In this document: positions 1-5,806 of the stretch, one piece after another
How positions within the stretch are numbered: position 1 is the first letter of the stretch
Layout of the letters: every line of letters begins with the position of its first letter
Source: Clostridiales bacterium
GTDB taxonomy: Bacteria > Bacillota_A > Clostridia > Christensenellales > Borkfalkiaceae
Direction: 5' to 3'
NCBI GenBank assembly: GCA_015055785.1
Contig: SVHQ01000090.1
Coordinates: 1-6,965, forward strand
Length of the DNA stretch: 6,965 bases
Position numbers and translations under genes: made by a program
The notes under the pieces: model-generated
Database searches by the model: none
What the model was told of the DNA's origin: nothing
The model's input: the letters and a program-made list of their open reading frames with translations, nothing else

Positions 1-1
1 G

Positions 2-889
2 CAACCTCTTTCCATGCTTGGCGCGGACGTTAGAACGACGGATGGGCACGCGCCTGTGTTTGTTTTTCCTAAACAGCTTCACGGTGCAAACGTTCCTTTG
101 CAAATTGCATCTGCACAGGTAAAGAGCGCGATATTGTTAGCGGGATTATCCGCTGACGGCGAAACGACTATATCCGAGCCTGTGAAATCGCGGGACCATA
201 CGGAAAGAATGCTCGCGGCGATGGGCGCAAATATCTCCGTCAACGGCAACAGCGTAACGGTGAAACGTAGTAATTTGCACGCATTGGACGTTTGCGTGCC
301 TGCGGACATTTCCTCGGCGGCATATTTTATGGCACTGGGCGCATTGAAAGGCAAAACTCTTTGTAAAAACGTCGGGATTAATCCCACGAGAATAGGAATT
401 TTGACCGCGTTTGATAGATTGGGCGTAAAATATAGCCTATTAAATAAAAGGGTTTCGGGTGGAGAAGAAACGGCGGATATTCTCGTGGAAAAATCGAATA
501 TGCAAGCGATTTCTTTAACCGCGGAAGACGTACCGTCCATGATAGACGAGCTTCCCTTAGTAGCACTTCTTTGTGCGTTTGCGGAGGGGGAAAGCCGTAT
601 CACGGGCGCAAAGGAATTGCGTGTAAAAGAGAGCGATCGTATCCGCACGACGAAAGAACTTATCTGTAACCTTGGTGGTGAATGTGAGGAATTGCCTGAC
701 GGTTTTATCATTCGTGGCAAAAAGACGCTTGTCGGCGGAGATTGTGAGAGCTATCTCGATCATAGAATTGCCATGACGGCAGCTGTGGGCATGATTGCAT
801 CGGAAAAGGGCGGCAACATTTCACGCCCTGAATGTTGTGCAATTTCCTTCCCTGATTTCTTTGATAAGCTTGGCGTAAAATCCTATTAA
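2..889 (+). CDS. aroA: 3-phosphoshikimate 1-carboxyvinyltransferase (EPSP synthase), 5'-truncated by the window
   Basis: This enzyme condenses shikimate 3-phosphate with phosphoenolpyruvate to give EPSP, the sixth step of the cytosolic shikimate pathway. The frame is open to the left edge: the residues QPLS before the first ATG (14) continue the family's RPxxPLxxMGA region, so that ATG is internal and the N-terminal part lies upstream. About 295 of the usual ~420-430 residues are present. Visible signatures in order are ASAQVKSAILLAGL, EPxxSRDHTERML, DISSAAYF, PSMIDELP (with the catalytic-type Asp), LRVKESDRI, DHRIAM and the C-terminal SFPDFF. No key residue appears lost in the part seen. The stop is followed 27 nt later by the preferred aroE start, with an aroE ribosome binding site between, which points to cotranscription. 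The family assignment is firm; nothing can be said about the missing N-terminus or the operon promoter. Confidence 0.97.
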   Translation, partial: QPLSMLGADVRTTDGHAPVFVFPKQLHGANVPLQIASAQVKSAILLAGLSADGETTISEPVKSRDHTERMLAAMGANISVNGNSVTVKRSNLHALDVCVPADISSAAYFMALGALKGKTLCKNVGINPTRIGILTAFDRLGVKYSLLNKRVSGGEETADILVEKSNMQAISLTAEDVPSMIDELPLVALLCAFAEGESRITGAKELRVKESDRIRTTKELICNLGGECEELPDGFIIRGKKTLVGGDCESYLDHRIAMTAAVGMIASEKGGNISRPECCAISFPDFFDKLGVKSY

Positions 890-898
890 ATATCAAAT

Positions 899-906
899 GG
901 AGGGGG
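899..906 (+). promoter_or_regulatory. Ribosome binding site that decides the aroE start
   Basis: GGAGGGGG runs up to one base before an in-frame ATG at 908, too close for normal initiation there. The second in-frame ATG at 917 lies 10 nt after the end of the G-run. The same geometry is seen before the SDR gene (ATG 2753), aroQ (1747) and the DUF3343 gene (5461), so 917 is the preferred start. Confidence 0.7.
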
Positions 907-916
907 CATGTATGCG

Positions 917-1723
917 ATGAATAAGAAAAAAATCCGTTTAGGTTTGATTGGGAAAGACGTTTCAAAATCGGATAGCGAGCGCATCCATCGCTTCCTTTTA
1001 AAAGAGCTTGGTGTGGAATGTGAATACGAACGTTTTTCCGTTGTGCCAAGTGAATTTGATAATGCTATGCGCCGTTTGATGGGGGATTTTGACGGCTTTA
1101 ACATAACCATTCCCTACAAACGCGACGTTATGGAATATTTAGATGAGGTTGTGGGCGACGCGATGACTTTCGGCGCGGTAAATACGGTGCTGACGGAAAC
1201 AAGAAAAGGCTATAATACGGACGGGGTAGGCTTTTTGCAAATGCTTCGTGCGGCGAAAATAGAGGTCAAGGATAAGAAAATTTTAATTCTTGGCGGCGGC
1301 GGTTCGGGCAGAAGTACGGCGGCGGCACTTCGCGATATTGGCGGTGAAATTTATATGTATCAACGCAATCGTGAAAAGCTTTTGGAAACGTGCGAGCAGT
1401 TGCAAATTATGCCGATAGACAATCCCGAACAAGGCGGTTTTGAGCTTTTAATCAATTGTACGGGCGTGGGTATGCACGATAGCGAGGGACAATCCCCCGT
1501 CACCATGTCCGCGTTCAAGGGTGCGCAAGCGGCGATTGATTTGATATACGTACCCCAAGAATCGGAATTTTTACGTCTTGCCAAAATACAGGGTTTGCAG
1601 ATTCTTAACGGCGCGGCGATGCTTTTTTATCAAGCTTATTTTGCCGATTGTTTGTTCTTGGATATTCAGCCATCGGAAGAACAAGCTCAAGAATTATATG
1701 AAAAATATTTAACAAACGAATAA
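917..1723 (+). CDS. aroE: Shikimate dehydrogenase (NADP+)
   Basis: This enzyme reduces 3-dehydroshikimate to shikimate with NADPH in the cytosol. The 268 residues cover both domains. The N-terminal substrate domain carries GFNITIPYK with the catalytic-type Lys68, GAVNT at 86-90 and GYNTDGVGF with Asp102. The nucleotide domain carries the glycine loop LGGGGSGR (about 125-132), INCTGVGM (179-186, equivalent to the family's NATxxGM), DLIYVP and the C-terminal NGAAMLFYQAYFA. One oddity is the shikimate-binding loop near residues 12-24. The usual G-x-P-x-x-HSxSPxxHN reads GKDVSKSDSERIHR, so both serines (18 and 20) remain but the His and Pro are replaced. The start at 917 is preferred over 908 because of RBS spacing. 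It lies between aroA and aroQ in the same direction, with about 25-nt gaps. AroE is much more likely than the catabolic paralogue YdiB/QuiB, given the biosynthetic operon. Confidence 0.94.
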   Translation: MNKKKIRLGLIGKDVSKSDSERIHRFLLKELGVECEYERFSVVPSEFDNAMRRLMGDFDGFNITIPYKRDVMEYLDEVVGDAMTFGAVNTVLTETRKGYNTDGVGFLQMLRAAKIEVKDKKILILGGGGSGRSTAAALRDIGGEIYMYQRNREKLLETCEQLQIMPIDNPEQGGFELLINCTGVGMHDSEGQSPVTMSAFKGAQAAIDLIYVPQESEFLRLAKIQGLQILNGAAMLFYQAYFADCLFLDIQPSEEQAQELYEKYLTNE

Positions 1724-1746
1724 AATCGAACGGAGGACGGACGATT

Positions 1747-2187
1747 ATGAAATTTTTAATTATTAACGGCGTGAATTTAAACTTAACAGGCAAGCGTGAA
1801 AAAGGTGTTTATGGCACGGCTACTTTGGAAGATATCAATGAAAAAATTGCGGCGTTTTGTCGAGAAAGCGGTGACAGTGCAGATTTTTATCAAAGCAATA
1901 TCGAGGGTGAACTTGTGAATAAATTGCACGAAGCCTTTTTGCAGAAAGCATACGATGGAATTTTGTTAAATGCAGGCGCGTTCACCCATTATAGTTATGC
2001 GCTTCGTGATGCTATCGCAGCGATTGACATCCCCGTTGCAGAAGTGCATATTTCCAACGTGCATGCACGTGAAGAATTCCGCCATGAGAGTGTTTTGTCG
2101 GAAGTTTGCAAAGGCGTGGTGTGCGGTTTTGGCGTAGGCAGTTATATTGCGGCAATCGTTGGCTTAAAGGAAATTATTTCGAAGTAA
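1747..2187 (+). CDS. aroQ: 3-dehydroquinate dehydratase, type II
   Basis: This enzyme dehydrates 3-dehydroquinate to 3-dehydroshikimate by anti elimination; type II enzymes are small dodecameric proteins. The 146 residues match the usual ~140-150. Signatures are NGVNLNLTGKRE followed by Tyr22-Gly (Arg17 and Tyr22 being the lid/catalytic-type residues), QSNIEGEL (49-56), NAGAFTHYSYALRDA (75-89) and VHISNVHAREEFRHES (100-115) with the catalytic-type His101 and Arg108. The usual NGPN is NGVN here (Val9 for Pro), a mild deviation. GGAGG at 1732-1736 lies 10 nt before the ATG. The stop precedes the aroK ATG by 11 nt, so the two are probably translated from the same message. No other family fits these motifs. 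Confidence 0.97.
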   Translation: MKFLIINGVNLNLTGKREKGVYGTATLEDINEKIAAFCRESGDSADFYQSNIEGELVNKLHEAFLQKAYDGILLNAGAFTHYSYALRDAIAAIDIPVAEVHISNVHAREEFRHESVLSEVCKGVVCGFGVGSYIAAIVGLKEIISK

Positions 2188-2198
2188 AGAGGTGGAGT

Positions 2199-2723
2199 AT
2201 GAACCTTATTTTATGCGGAATGATGGGCGCGGGTAAAACGACTATCGGTATAAAAATAGCGGAATTAACAGGCAGACGTTGGTATGATACGGACGGCTTA
2301 ATTGTCGACAAACACGGCAAGATTTCCGATATTTTTGAATATTACGGTGAGGCGCATTTTCGAAAGCTGGAAACGGATATCGTCAAGGATTTGGCGAAAA
2401 AAGACGGTCTGGTTATTTCCACGGGCGGCGGACTTGTCTTGAAAAAGGAAAATAACGAAGTCTTGCAAAAAAACGGTAAAATCGTATTTTTACGCGCGAC
2501 GTTGGATACCCTTTCAAAGCGTTTGAAAGTGGACGGGGAAAGACCGTTATTACAGACTTCTACGGAGAGTATTCGCGACCGTTTGGCACGCTTGTTGGCG
2601 GAGCGTTCGCCTATTTACGAACACGTTGCCGATTATATCGTAGACGTAGACGGAAAAACACCTGAAGAGATAGCAAAAGAGATTGTTCAGCTGACGAACA
2701 ATGTTTGCGGTTTTGAAGGATAA
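2199..2723 (+). CDS. aroK: Shikimate kinase
   Basis: This enzyme phosphorylates shikimate at the 3-hydroxyl using ATP, providing the substrate of AroA. The protein is 174 residues, a normal length. The Walker A loop GMMGAGKTTIG spans 7-17. The DTD at 30-32 gives the Mg/shikimate-binding Asp, GEAHFRKLE (50-58) supplies the substrate-binding Arg55, and STGGG lies at 74-78. The lid is ERPLL with Arg115, and the adenine-side arginine is in ERSPIY (Arg136). The frame is open upstream to 2106 inside aroQ, but the start at 2199 is chosen because AAAGAGGTGG lies just ahead with proper spacing and the protein then begins MNLILCGMMG, as in the family. The gap to aroQ is only 11 nt. AroK and AroL cannot be told apart here; aroK is the conventional name. 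Confidence 0.96.
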   Translation: MNLILCGMMGAGKTTIGIKIAELTGRRWYDTDGLIVDKHGKISDIFEYYGEAHFRKLETDIVKDLAKKDGLVISTGGGLVLKKENNEVLQKNGKIVFLRATLDTLSKRLKVDGERPLLQTSTESIRDRLARLLAERSPIYEHVADYIVDVDGKTPEEIAKEIVQLTNNVCGFEG

Positions 2724-2735
2724 AAAAGAAAAATG

Positions 2736-2742
2736 AAAGGGG
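2736..2742 (+). promoter_or_regulatory. Ribosome binding site that decides the SDR start
   Basis: AAAGGGG ends one base before an ATG at 2744 and 10 nt before a second in-frame ATG at 2753. The block GGGGCATGTACGAGATGAA nearly repeats the aroE start region. The protein from 2753 begins MKTVLVTGG, as short-chain dehydrogenases usually do, so 2753 is preferred. Confidence 0.7.
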
Positions 2743-2752
2743 CATGTACGAG

Positions 2753-3451
2753 ATGAAAACGGTTTTAGTGACGGGCGGTGTGCGCGGAATAGGCAGAGGA
2801 ATCGCCTTGGCTTTTTTAAAAAAAGGCTATCGTGTATGCGTAACCTACTCACGTGATGAAGAAAATGCGGCTTTGGCAAAAGCAGAGGGCTTGGAAGTGT
2901 ACCGCGCGGACGTTGCAGAAGAAGCGGCTGTGAAAGACTTGTTTGATAAAATCGGCAGACTGGACGTGTTGGTGAACAATGCTGGGGTTTCGTTGATTAA
3001 ACAAATACAGGACGTATCGTATGACGAGTTTGGCCGTTTGATGAGCGTGAACGTCGGCGGAGCGTTTTTATGCAGCCGTGAAGCGGCGAAAAAAATGATT
3101 GAAGCGCAAAAGGGCGTTATCATCAATATTTCTTCCGTTTGGGGGGAAGTTGGCGGTAGTTGTGAAAGCGTTTATTCTGCTTCAAAAGCCGCGCTTATCG
3201 GTTTTACAAAAGCGTTGGCGAAAGAACTTGGCTGGTCGGGGATTCGCGTGAATTGTATATCCCCTGGTGTGATTGACACGCCGATGAATGCACATTTTTC
3301 AGCGGAAGAAATGCAGGCTTTAAAAGAAGAAATCCCGATGGGGCGCATCGGGACGGAAGCAGACGTTGCAAACGCAGTGCTGTATTTGGTGGAAAACGAT
3401 TACGTGACGGGGATTGACTTGCCTGTCAACGGCGGTTTTTCCATTGTGTGA
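2753..3451 (+). CDS. Short-chain dehydrogenase/reductase, probable EF-P 5-aminopentanone reductase (YmfI-like)
   Basis: This is a classical short-chain dehydrogenase of 232 residues with a Rossmann fold. It has the nucleotide loop TGGVRGIG (7-14), NNAG (75-78), Asn100, catalytic-type Ser128, Tyr141 and Lys145 (YSASK), and PGVIDTPMNA near 171-180. Arg11 and the Arg of YSRDE favour NADPH. FabG is the generic nearest name. However, the segment SSVWGEVGGSCESVYSASK, with a Trp after the catalytic serine and a GSCE stretch, followed by KALAKELGWSGIRVN, resembles what I recall of Bacillus YmfI. That enzyme reduces 5-aminopentanone attached to a lysine of elongation factor P. The gene is last in the aro operon, 29 nt after aroK, and probably cotranscribed, but its substrate need not be a shikimate intermediate. 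The SDR family is certain; the EF-P role is inferred from the motif and would be strengthened by finding EF-P with the modified-type lysine loop in the genome. Confidence 0.9.
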   Translation: MKTVLVTGGVRGIGRGIALAFLKKGYRVCVTYSRDEENAALAKAEGLEVYRADVAEEAAVKDLFDKIGRLDVLVNNAGVSLIKQIQDVSYDEFGRLMSVNVGGAFLCSREAAKKMIEAQKGVIINISSVWGEVGGSCESVYSASKAALIGFTKALAKELGWSGIRVNCISPGVIDTPMNAHFSAEEMQALKEEIPMGRIGTEADVANAVLYLVENDYVTGIDLPVNGGFSIV

Positions 3452-3802
3452 TTATTTCGCTTTATTCAAATAACTGTCTAAAATATTTTGTATAAATTCA
3501 TCTGCAATTCCCATCGTCGGGGATTGCGGATTTTTTTCTTCTTGTTCGTGAGTATTTTTTTCTTGTTCGTAAGCCCCCTCCTTCGTTTTTGCCTTAGATT
3601 CTGCATTGGCTTGCATATCGGACTTTGCTGTAAAAGCAGATGGGTCTATATTTCCAAACGCCTGCGTGAAAGAAGAAAGGTCTTTTAAAAAATTCAGCAT
3701 TTGTTGCGAATCTTTTAGTTTTTCCATAAGCGGCTGAATGCTGCTGGAAAAATTGGGGTTTTGTGCGAGATAATAAAAAAGAACGAGAATTAAAATTTCC
3801 AT
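3452..3802 (-). CDS. Small membrane-anchored protein of unknown function
   Basis: I do not recognise this protein. From the preferred start it has 116 residues. It begins MEILILVLFYYLAQ, a short hydrophobic segment that could be a membrane anchor. A helical stretch follows (SSIQPLMEKLKDSQQMLNFLKDL), then a polar, probably disordered K/E/Q/A-rich tail holding two near-copies of the unit EQEKN/EQEEKN. It ends with a short amphipathic piece (DEFIQNILDSYLNKAK). The frame also allows a start at 3859 (135 residues), which adds a basic N-terminus. The shorter form leaves room for the divergent promoter of the neighbouring gene, but neither start has a visible Shine-Dalgarno sequence, so the start is uncertain. 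The stop codon abuts the SDR stop with no gap. A terminator for the opposite strand lies within the 3' part. It is divergent from another unknown small gene and may be functionally paired with it. Confidence 0.6.
   Translation of the reverse strand: MEILILVLFYYLAQNPNFSSSIQPLMEKLKDSQQMLNFLKDLSSFTQAFGNIDPSAFTAKSDMQANAESKAKTKEGAYEQEKNTHEQEEKNPQSPTMGIADEFIQNILDSYLNKAK
3501..3537 (+). terminator. Intrinsic terminator of the aro-SDR operon, inside the opposite-strand gene
   Basis: The arms 3501-3512 (TCTGCAATTCCC) and 3519-3530 (GGGGATTGCGGA) form a 12-bp stem with two G-U pairs and a 6-nt loop. Seven T residues (3531-3537) follow directly. It works only for + strand transcripts, since no T-tract follows in the minus direction. 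It lies 50 nt beyond the SDR stop and inside the coding sequence of the convergent small gene. Confidence 0.85.
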
Positions 3803-3819
3803 AATACAGAATATGAATC

Positions 3820-3849
3820 GTGACAAAAAAATGCGACCGTGAATAGAAT
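3820..3849 (+). promoter_or_regulatory. Candidate sigma-A promoter for the 104-residue gene
   Basis: GTGACA (3820-3825, 5 of 6 to TTGACA) is separated by 18 bp from TAGAAT (3844-3849, 5 of 6 to TATAAT). Initiation would fall near 3856, giving about 22 nt of leader containing GGAGG at 3868-3872. It overlaps the N-terminal extension of the minus-strand gene if that gene starts at 3859. Confidence 0.5.
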
Positions 3850-3878
3850 ATATCATCACGACAAAGCGGAGGATATAT

Positions 3879-4193
3879 TTGAAAAGTTTTAAAGATTATG
3901 CCAATCAACAACCCAATGACAATCGTATACAAAAAGCGTCATCCGTAGCGGAAACACAGACGCAAGATAAACAAACCGCGGAGGAATTAACGAAAAAAAT
4001 AGCTTCGGCATACAACGGTATGAGCAATATGGATATGCTGAAAAACATTCTTGCGGAAGCGGAAAAAAGCAAACGCGATGGCACGCTATCCAATCAAGAA
4101 ATAGAGGCATTTTATCAAAACTTCTCGCCGATGTTAAACGGTTTTCAACGTAGAAAATTACGTGAAATTGTCGATAGATTAAAACAGATATAA
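3879..4193 (+). CDS. Small helical protein of unknown function, TTG start
   Basis: I do not recognise this 104-residue protein. It has no signal peptide or membrane segment. The first ~30 residues are polar and Q/N/T-rich and probably unstructured. From about residue 33 it is predicted by eye to be helical: AEELTKKIASAYNGMSNMDMLKNILAEAEKSK. A short GTLSNQEIEAFY segment and a basic C-terminus (NGFQRRKLREIVDRLKQI) follow. The start is TTG at 3879, chosen because GGAGG (3868-3872) sits 6 nt upstream and no ATG fits. It is divergent from the membrane-anchored small gene and convergent with the class V aminotransferase gene 50 nt downstream. The shared 'MLxxL/MLKN' helical flavour of the two divergent proteins hints that they could interact, but this is inference only. 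Confidence 0.72.
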   Translation: MKSFKDYANQQPNDNRIQKASSVAETQTQDKQTAEELTKKIASAYNGMSNMDMLKNILAEAEKSKRDGTLSNQEIEAFYQNFSPMLNGFQRRKLREIVDRLKQI

Positions 4194-4243
4194 ATAATTA
4201 CAAGCCACCATGTACGCGTTGAAATGTGCAAATGCCCATATAA

Positions 4244-5383
4244 TCATTCAACGCACAGCACTTTCAAAGCCTCTAATAGTTTATCGATTTCCCTTTCCGA
4301 ATTAAAATGTGAAAAAGATGCGCGCACCAGTCCGTTGTCCATTGTTCCTAACGCCTCGTGCATAAGAGGGGCGCAGTGCAAACCGCCTCTCACAGCAATG
4401 TCATATTTCATGGATAGCACACTTGCAAGATGCTCGGAGGGCATGGACGGATGCGCAAATGCTACAATGCCGCAAGGATTTGCTTTGGAATAAATTTTAT
4501 ATTTTTTCAAATCGCGCAAACCATTTAAAAAATAAGCACTGAGCATCAACAATCGGCTTTGTATTTGTTTGACGTGCGCACCGACGTAGCGCGTACCCTC
4601 TAAAAGGGAAACGATAGCGGGATAGGAAAGGGTTCCTGCTTCTAAACCATCGGGGTAGAAATCGGGCATATCCAACGAAACACTCATAGAACCCGTGCCG
4701 CCGTATAAAATAGGCTTGGGTTCTACGCGTTCGGAGAAAAGAAATGCGCCGCTCCCTTGGATGCCGTGCATGCCTTTATGGCCTGCAATACAAAGCATAT
4801 CCACGCCTGATTGCTGCATTTTAATATCCAAGTGTCCACCGCCTTGTGCTCCGTCGCAAAGCAACAGCACGCGCCGTGGTAAAGTATTTTTGATGGCGGC
4901 AATATTAGGAATGGCTCCCGTCACGTTGGATGCAGTGGTGACGATAACCAAACGTGTATTTGGTTGCAATAATTCCGCGATATCCTCGGGTGAAATATTA
5001 GCCTCGCCGTCTTGGGTATTACCGCGCAGAGGGCACACGTCATAAGTGATGATGCCTGTTTTTTTAAGAAATTCCAAGGATCGAAGCACGGAATTATGCT
5101 CCATGGCAGTGGCGACGACGTGGTCGCCCTTTTCCAATACGCCCAGAATAGCGATATTTAGCGCTTCGGTGCAGTTTTTTGTGAAAACGACGCGGTCATA
5201 ACCGTAACCGTCAAAATAATCATTCAAAGCATTTCGGCAGCTTTGCACAATGTTTGCGCAAGATAAGGAAAGCTTATGTCCGCCTCTGCCTACGTTCGCG
5301 CACACTTTCACTGCGGAAGAAAGGGCAGAGAGCACCTGATCGGGTTTTCTGCCGCCGGTGGCGGCGTTGTCAAAATAAAACAT
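4244..5383 (-). CDS. Class V PLP-dependent enzyme, cysteine desulfurase / selenocysteine lyase family
   Basis: This 379-residue protein is a complete aminotransferase class V fold. It probably removes sulfur or selenium from cysteine or selenocysteine as an enzyme-bound per(sulf/selen)ide. It begins MFYFDNAATGGRKP, the family's start motif. MEHNS (His96) stacks on PLP, CDGAQ (Asp177, Gln180) binds the ring, and AGHKG (Lys203) forms the Schiff base. YGGTGS (227-232), LEAGT and the loop VRGGLHCAPLMHEALGT follow, with catalytic-type Cys337. The compact RGGLHCAP loop is that of the Firmicutes subfamily named after Enterococcus EF2568, rather than of IscS/NifS, which use a longer mobile loop, or of SufS. 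AAGAGGT lies just upstream of the ATG. It is divergent from a DUF3343 gene across 77 bp, a partnership known from sulfur/selenium gene sets. No selD, yedF or iscU is in the window, so the acceptor is unknown. Confidence 0.9.
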   Translation of the reverse strand: MFYFDNAATGGRKPDQVLSALSSAVKVCANVGRGGHKLSLSCANIVQSCRNALNDYFDGYGYDRVVFTKNCTEALNIAILGVLEKGDHVVATAMEHNSVLRSLEFLKKTGIITYDVCPLRGNTQDGEANISPEDIAELLQPNTRLVIVTTASNVTGAIPNIAAIKNTLPRRVLLLCDGAQGGGHLDIKMQQSGVDMLCIAGHKGMHGIQGSGAFLFSERVEPKPILYGGTGSMSVSLDMPDFYPDGLEAGTLSYPAIVSLLEGTRYVGAHVKQIQSRLLMLSAYFLNGLRDLKKYKIYSKANPCGIVAFAHPSMPSEHLASVLSMKYDIAVRGGLHCAPLMHEALGTMDNGLVRASFSHFNSEREIDKLLEALKVLCVE

Positions 5384-5460
5384 AAATACCTCTTTTTAAT
5401 GATACATATTTTCGTTTTGTTACATAAAATATAGTATTCCGAAAAGGAGGCACGTATGAC
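5384..5460. promoter_or_regulatory. Divergent promoter region between desulfurase and DUF3343 genes
   Basis: These 77 A/T-rich bases must hold the start signals for both genes. TAAAAT (5425-5430) and TATAGT (5429-5434) are possible -10 boxes on the + strand, but no good -35 partner is seen. Ribosome binding sites are AAGAGGT for the minus gene and AAAAGGAGG (5442-5450) for the plus gene. I see no clear operator. Confidence 0.35.
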
Positions 5461-5736
5461 ATGATGATTTTGGCGGTGTTCCGTTCTCGGACGCATAGTC
5501 TGGATTATTTAGAGCGGTTGCATAAATACGGCGTGGACGCCACGACGGCTCCTGCGCCTAAAGAAGCGCGGATTGGGTGCGGTTTGTGCGTATCGTTCGA
5601 CGCACGATTATTGCCGCGCGCACAAGCAATATTAAAAACGGGTAAATACCCTTCGTTTAAGGGTTTTTATAAAAAAGAATTTGTAGGCGATAGAGTGATT
5701 ATAACGCCGGTAACGCCGACAAATTTACAACGATAA
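5461..5736 (+). CDS. DUF3343 protein, putative sulfur/selenium carrier
   Basis: This 91-residue cytosolic protein matches the DUF3343 pattern. A beta-alpha start (LAVFRSRTHSLDYLERLHKYGVDATTAPAPKEA) leads into a conserved cysteine in IGCGLCVSF, then an ARLLPRAQAIL helix and a short basic tail with YPSFKGFYKK. Members usually have one Cys-Gly at this point; here there are two cysteines in CGLC (Cys40 and Cys43). DUF3343 proteins occur beside SelD, YedF and EF2568-type desulfurases and are suspected small carriers of sulfur or selenium; their biochemistry is not settled. The divergent desulfurase agrees with that role. AAAAGGAGG ends 10 nt before the ATG at 5461. A second ATG follows at 5464, and the protein could start at either. 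The stop is 70 nt before nth, but nth has its own promoter. Confidence 0.82.
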   Translation: MMILAVFRSRTHSLDYLERLHKYGVDATTAPAPKEARIGCGLCVSFDARLLPRAQAILKTGKYPSFKGFYKKEFVGDRVIITPVTPTNLQR

Positions 5737-5768
5737 AGGGATATTTACAAAAGAATAACAGCCAATGC

Positions 5769-5797
5769 TTGCAAAAAAACAGCAGGTATGCTATACT
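5769..5797 (+). promoter_or_regulatory. Sigma-A promoter with extended -10 for nth
   Basis: TTGCAA (5769-5774), a 17-bp spacer, then TATACT (5792-5797) preceded by TGC, which gives the extended -10 form TGnTATACT. The expected transcription start is about 5803-5805, only 2-4 nt before the nth ATG at 5807. No Shine-Dalgarno sequence lies at a useful distance, which suggests a leaderless message. Confidence 0.7.
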
Positions 5798-5806
5798 AAA
5801 TAAGCT

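Noticed and set aside
79..720. Long minus-strand open frame of 213 codons opposite aroA
   Set aside because: It is antisense to a clear EPSP synthase, has no recognisable motif and no ribosome binding site; it is a shadow of aroA codon use.
2106..2198. Upstream extension of the aroK frame into aroQ
   Set aside because: It overlaps aroQ, while a good RBS and the family-typical N-terminus are at 2199.
3538..3578. Direct repeat of CTTGTTCGTRAG inside the minus-strand small gene
   Set aside because: It encodes the two EQE(E)KN-type units of a low-complexity tail and is explained by local duplication within the protein.
3974..3986. 13-bp match AAACCGCGGAGGA shared with 6935-6947
   Set aside because: Both encode the common helix piece T-A-E-E in the same frame; likely coincidence rather than a repeat element.
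4216..4254. 8-bp inverted repeat GCGTTGAA/TTCAACGC between the 104-residue gene and the desulfurase stop
   Set aside because: The 23-nt loop is long, there is no T-tract on either strand, and an 8-bp match is expected by chance; I see no convincing terminator in this convergent gap.
4695..5045. Plus-strand open frame of 116 codons opposite the desulfurase
   Set aside because: It is a proline/serine-rich shadow of the motif-rich desulfurase gene and contains no family signature.
5702..5718. Tandem TAACGCCG repeat at the end of the DUF3343 gene
   Set aside because: Two 8-bp copies encode the simple ITPVTPT tail; too short to call a repeat feature.
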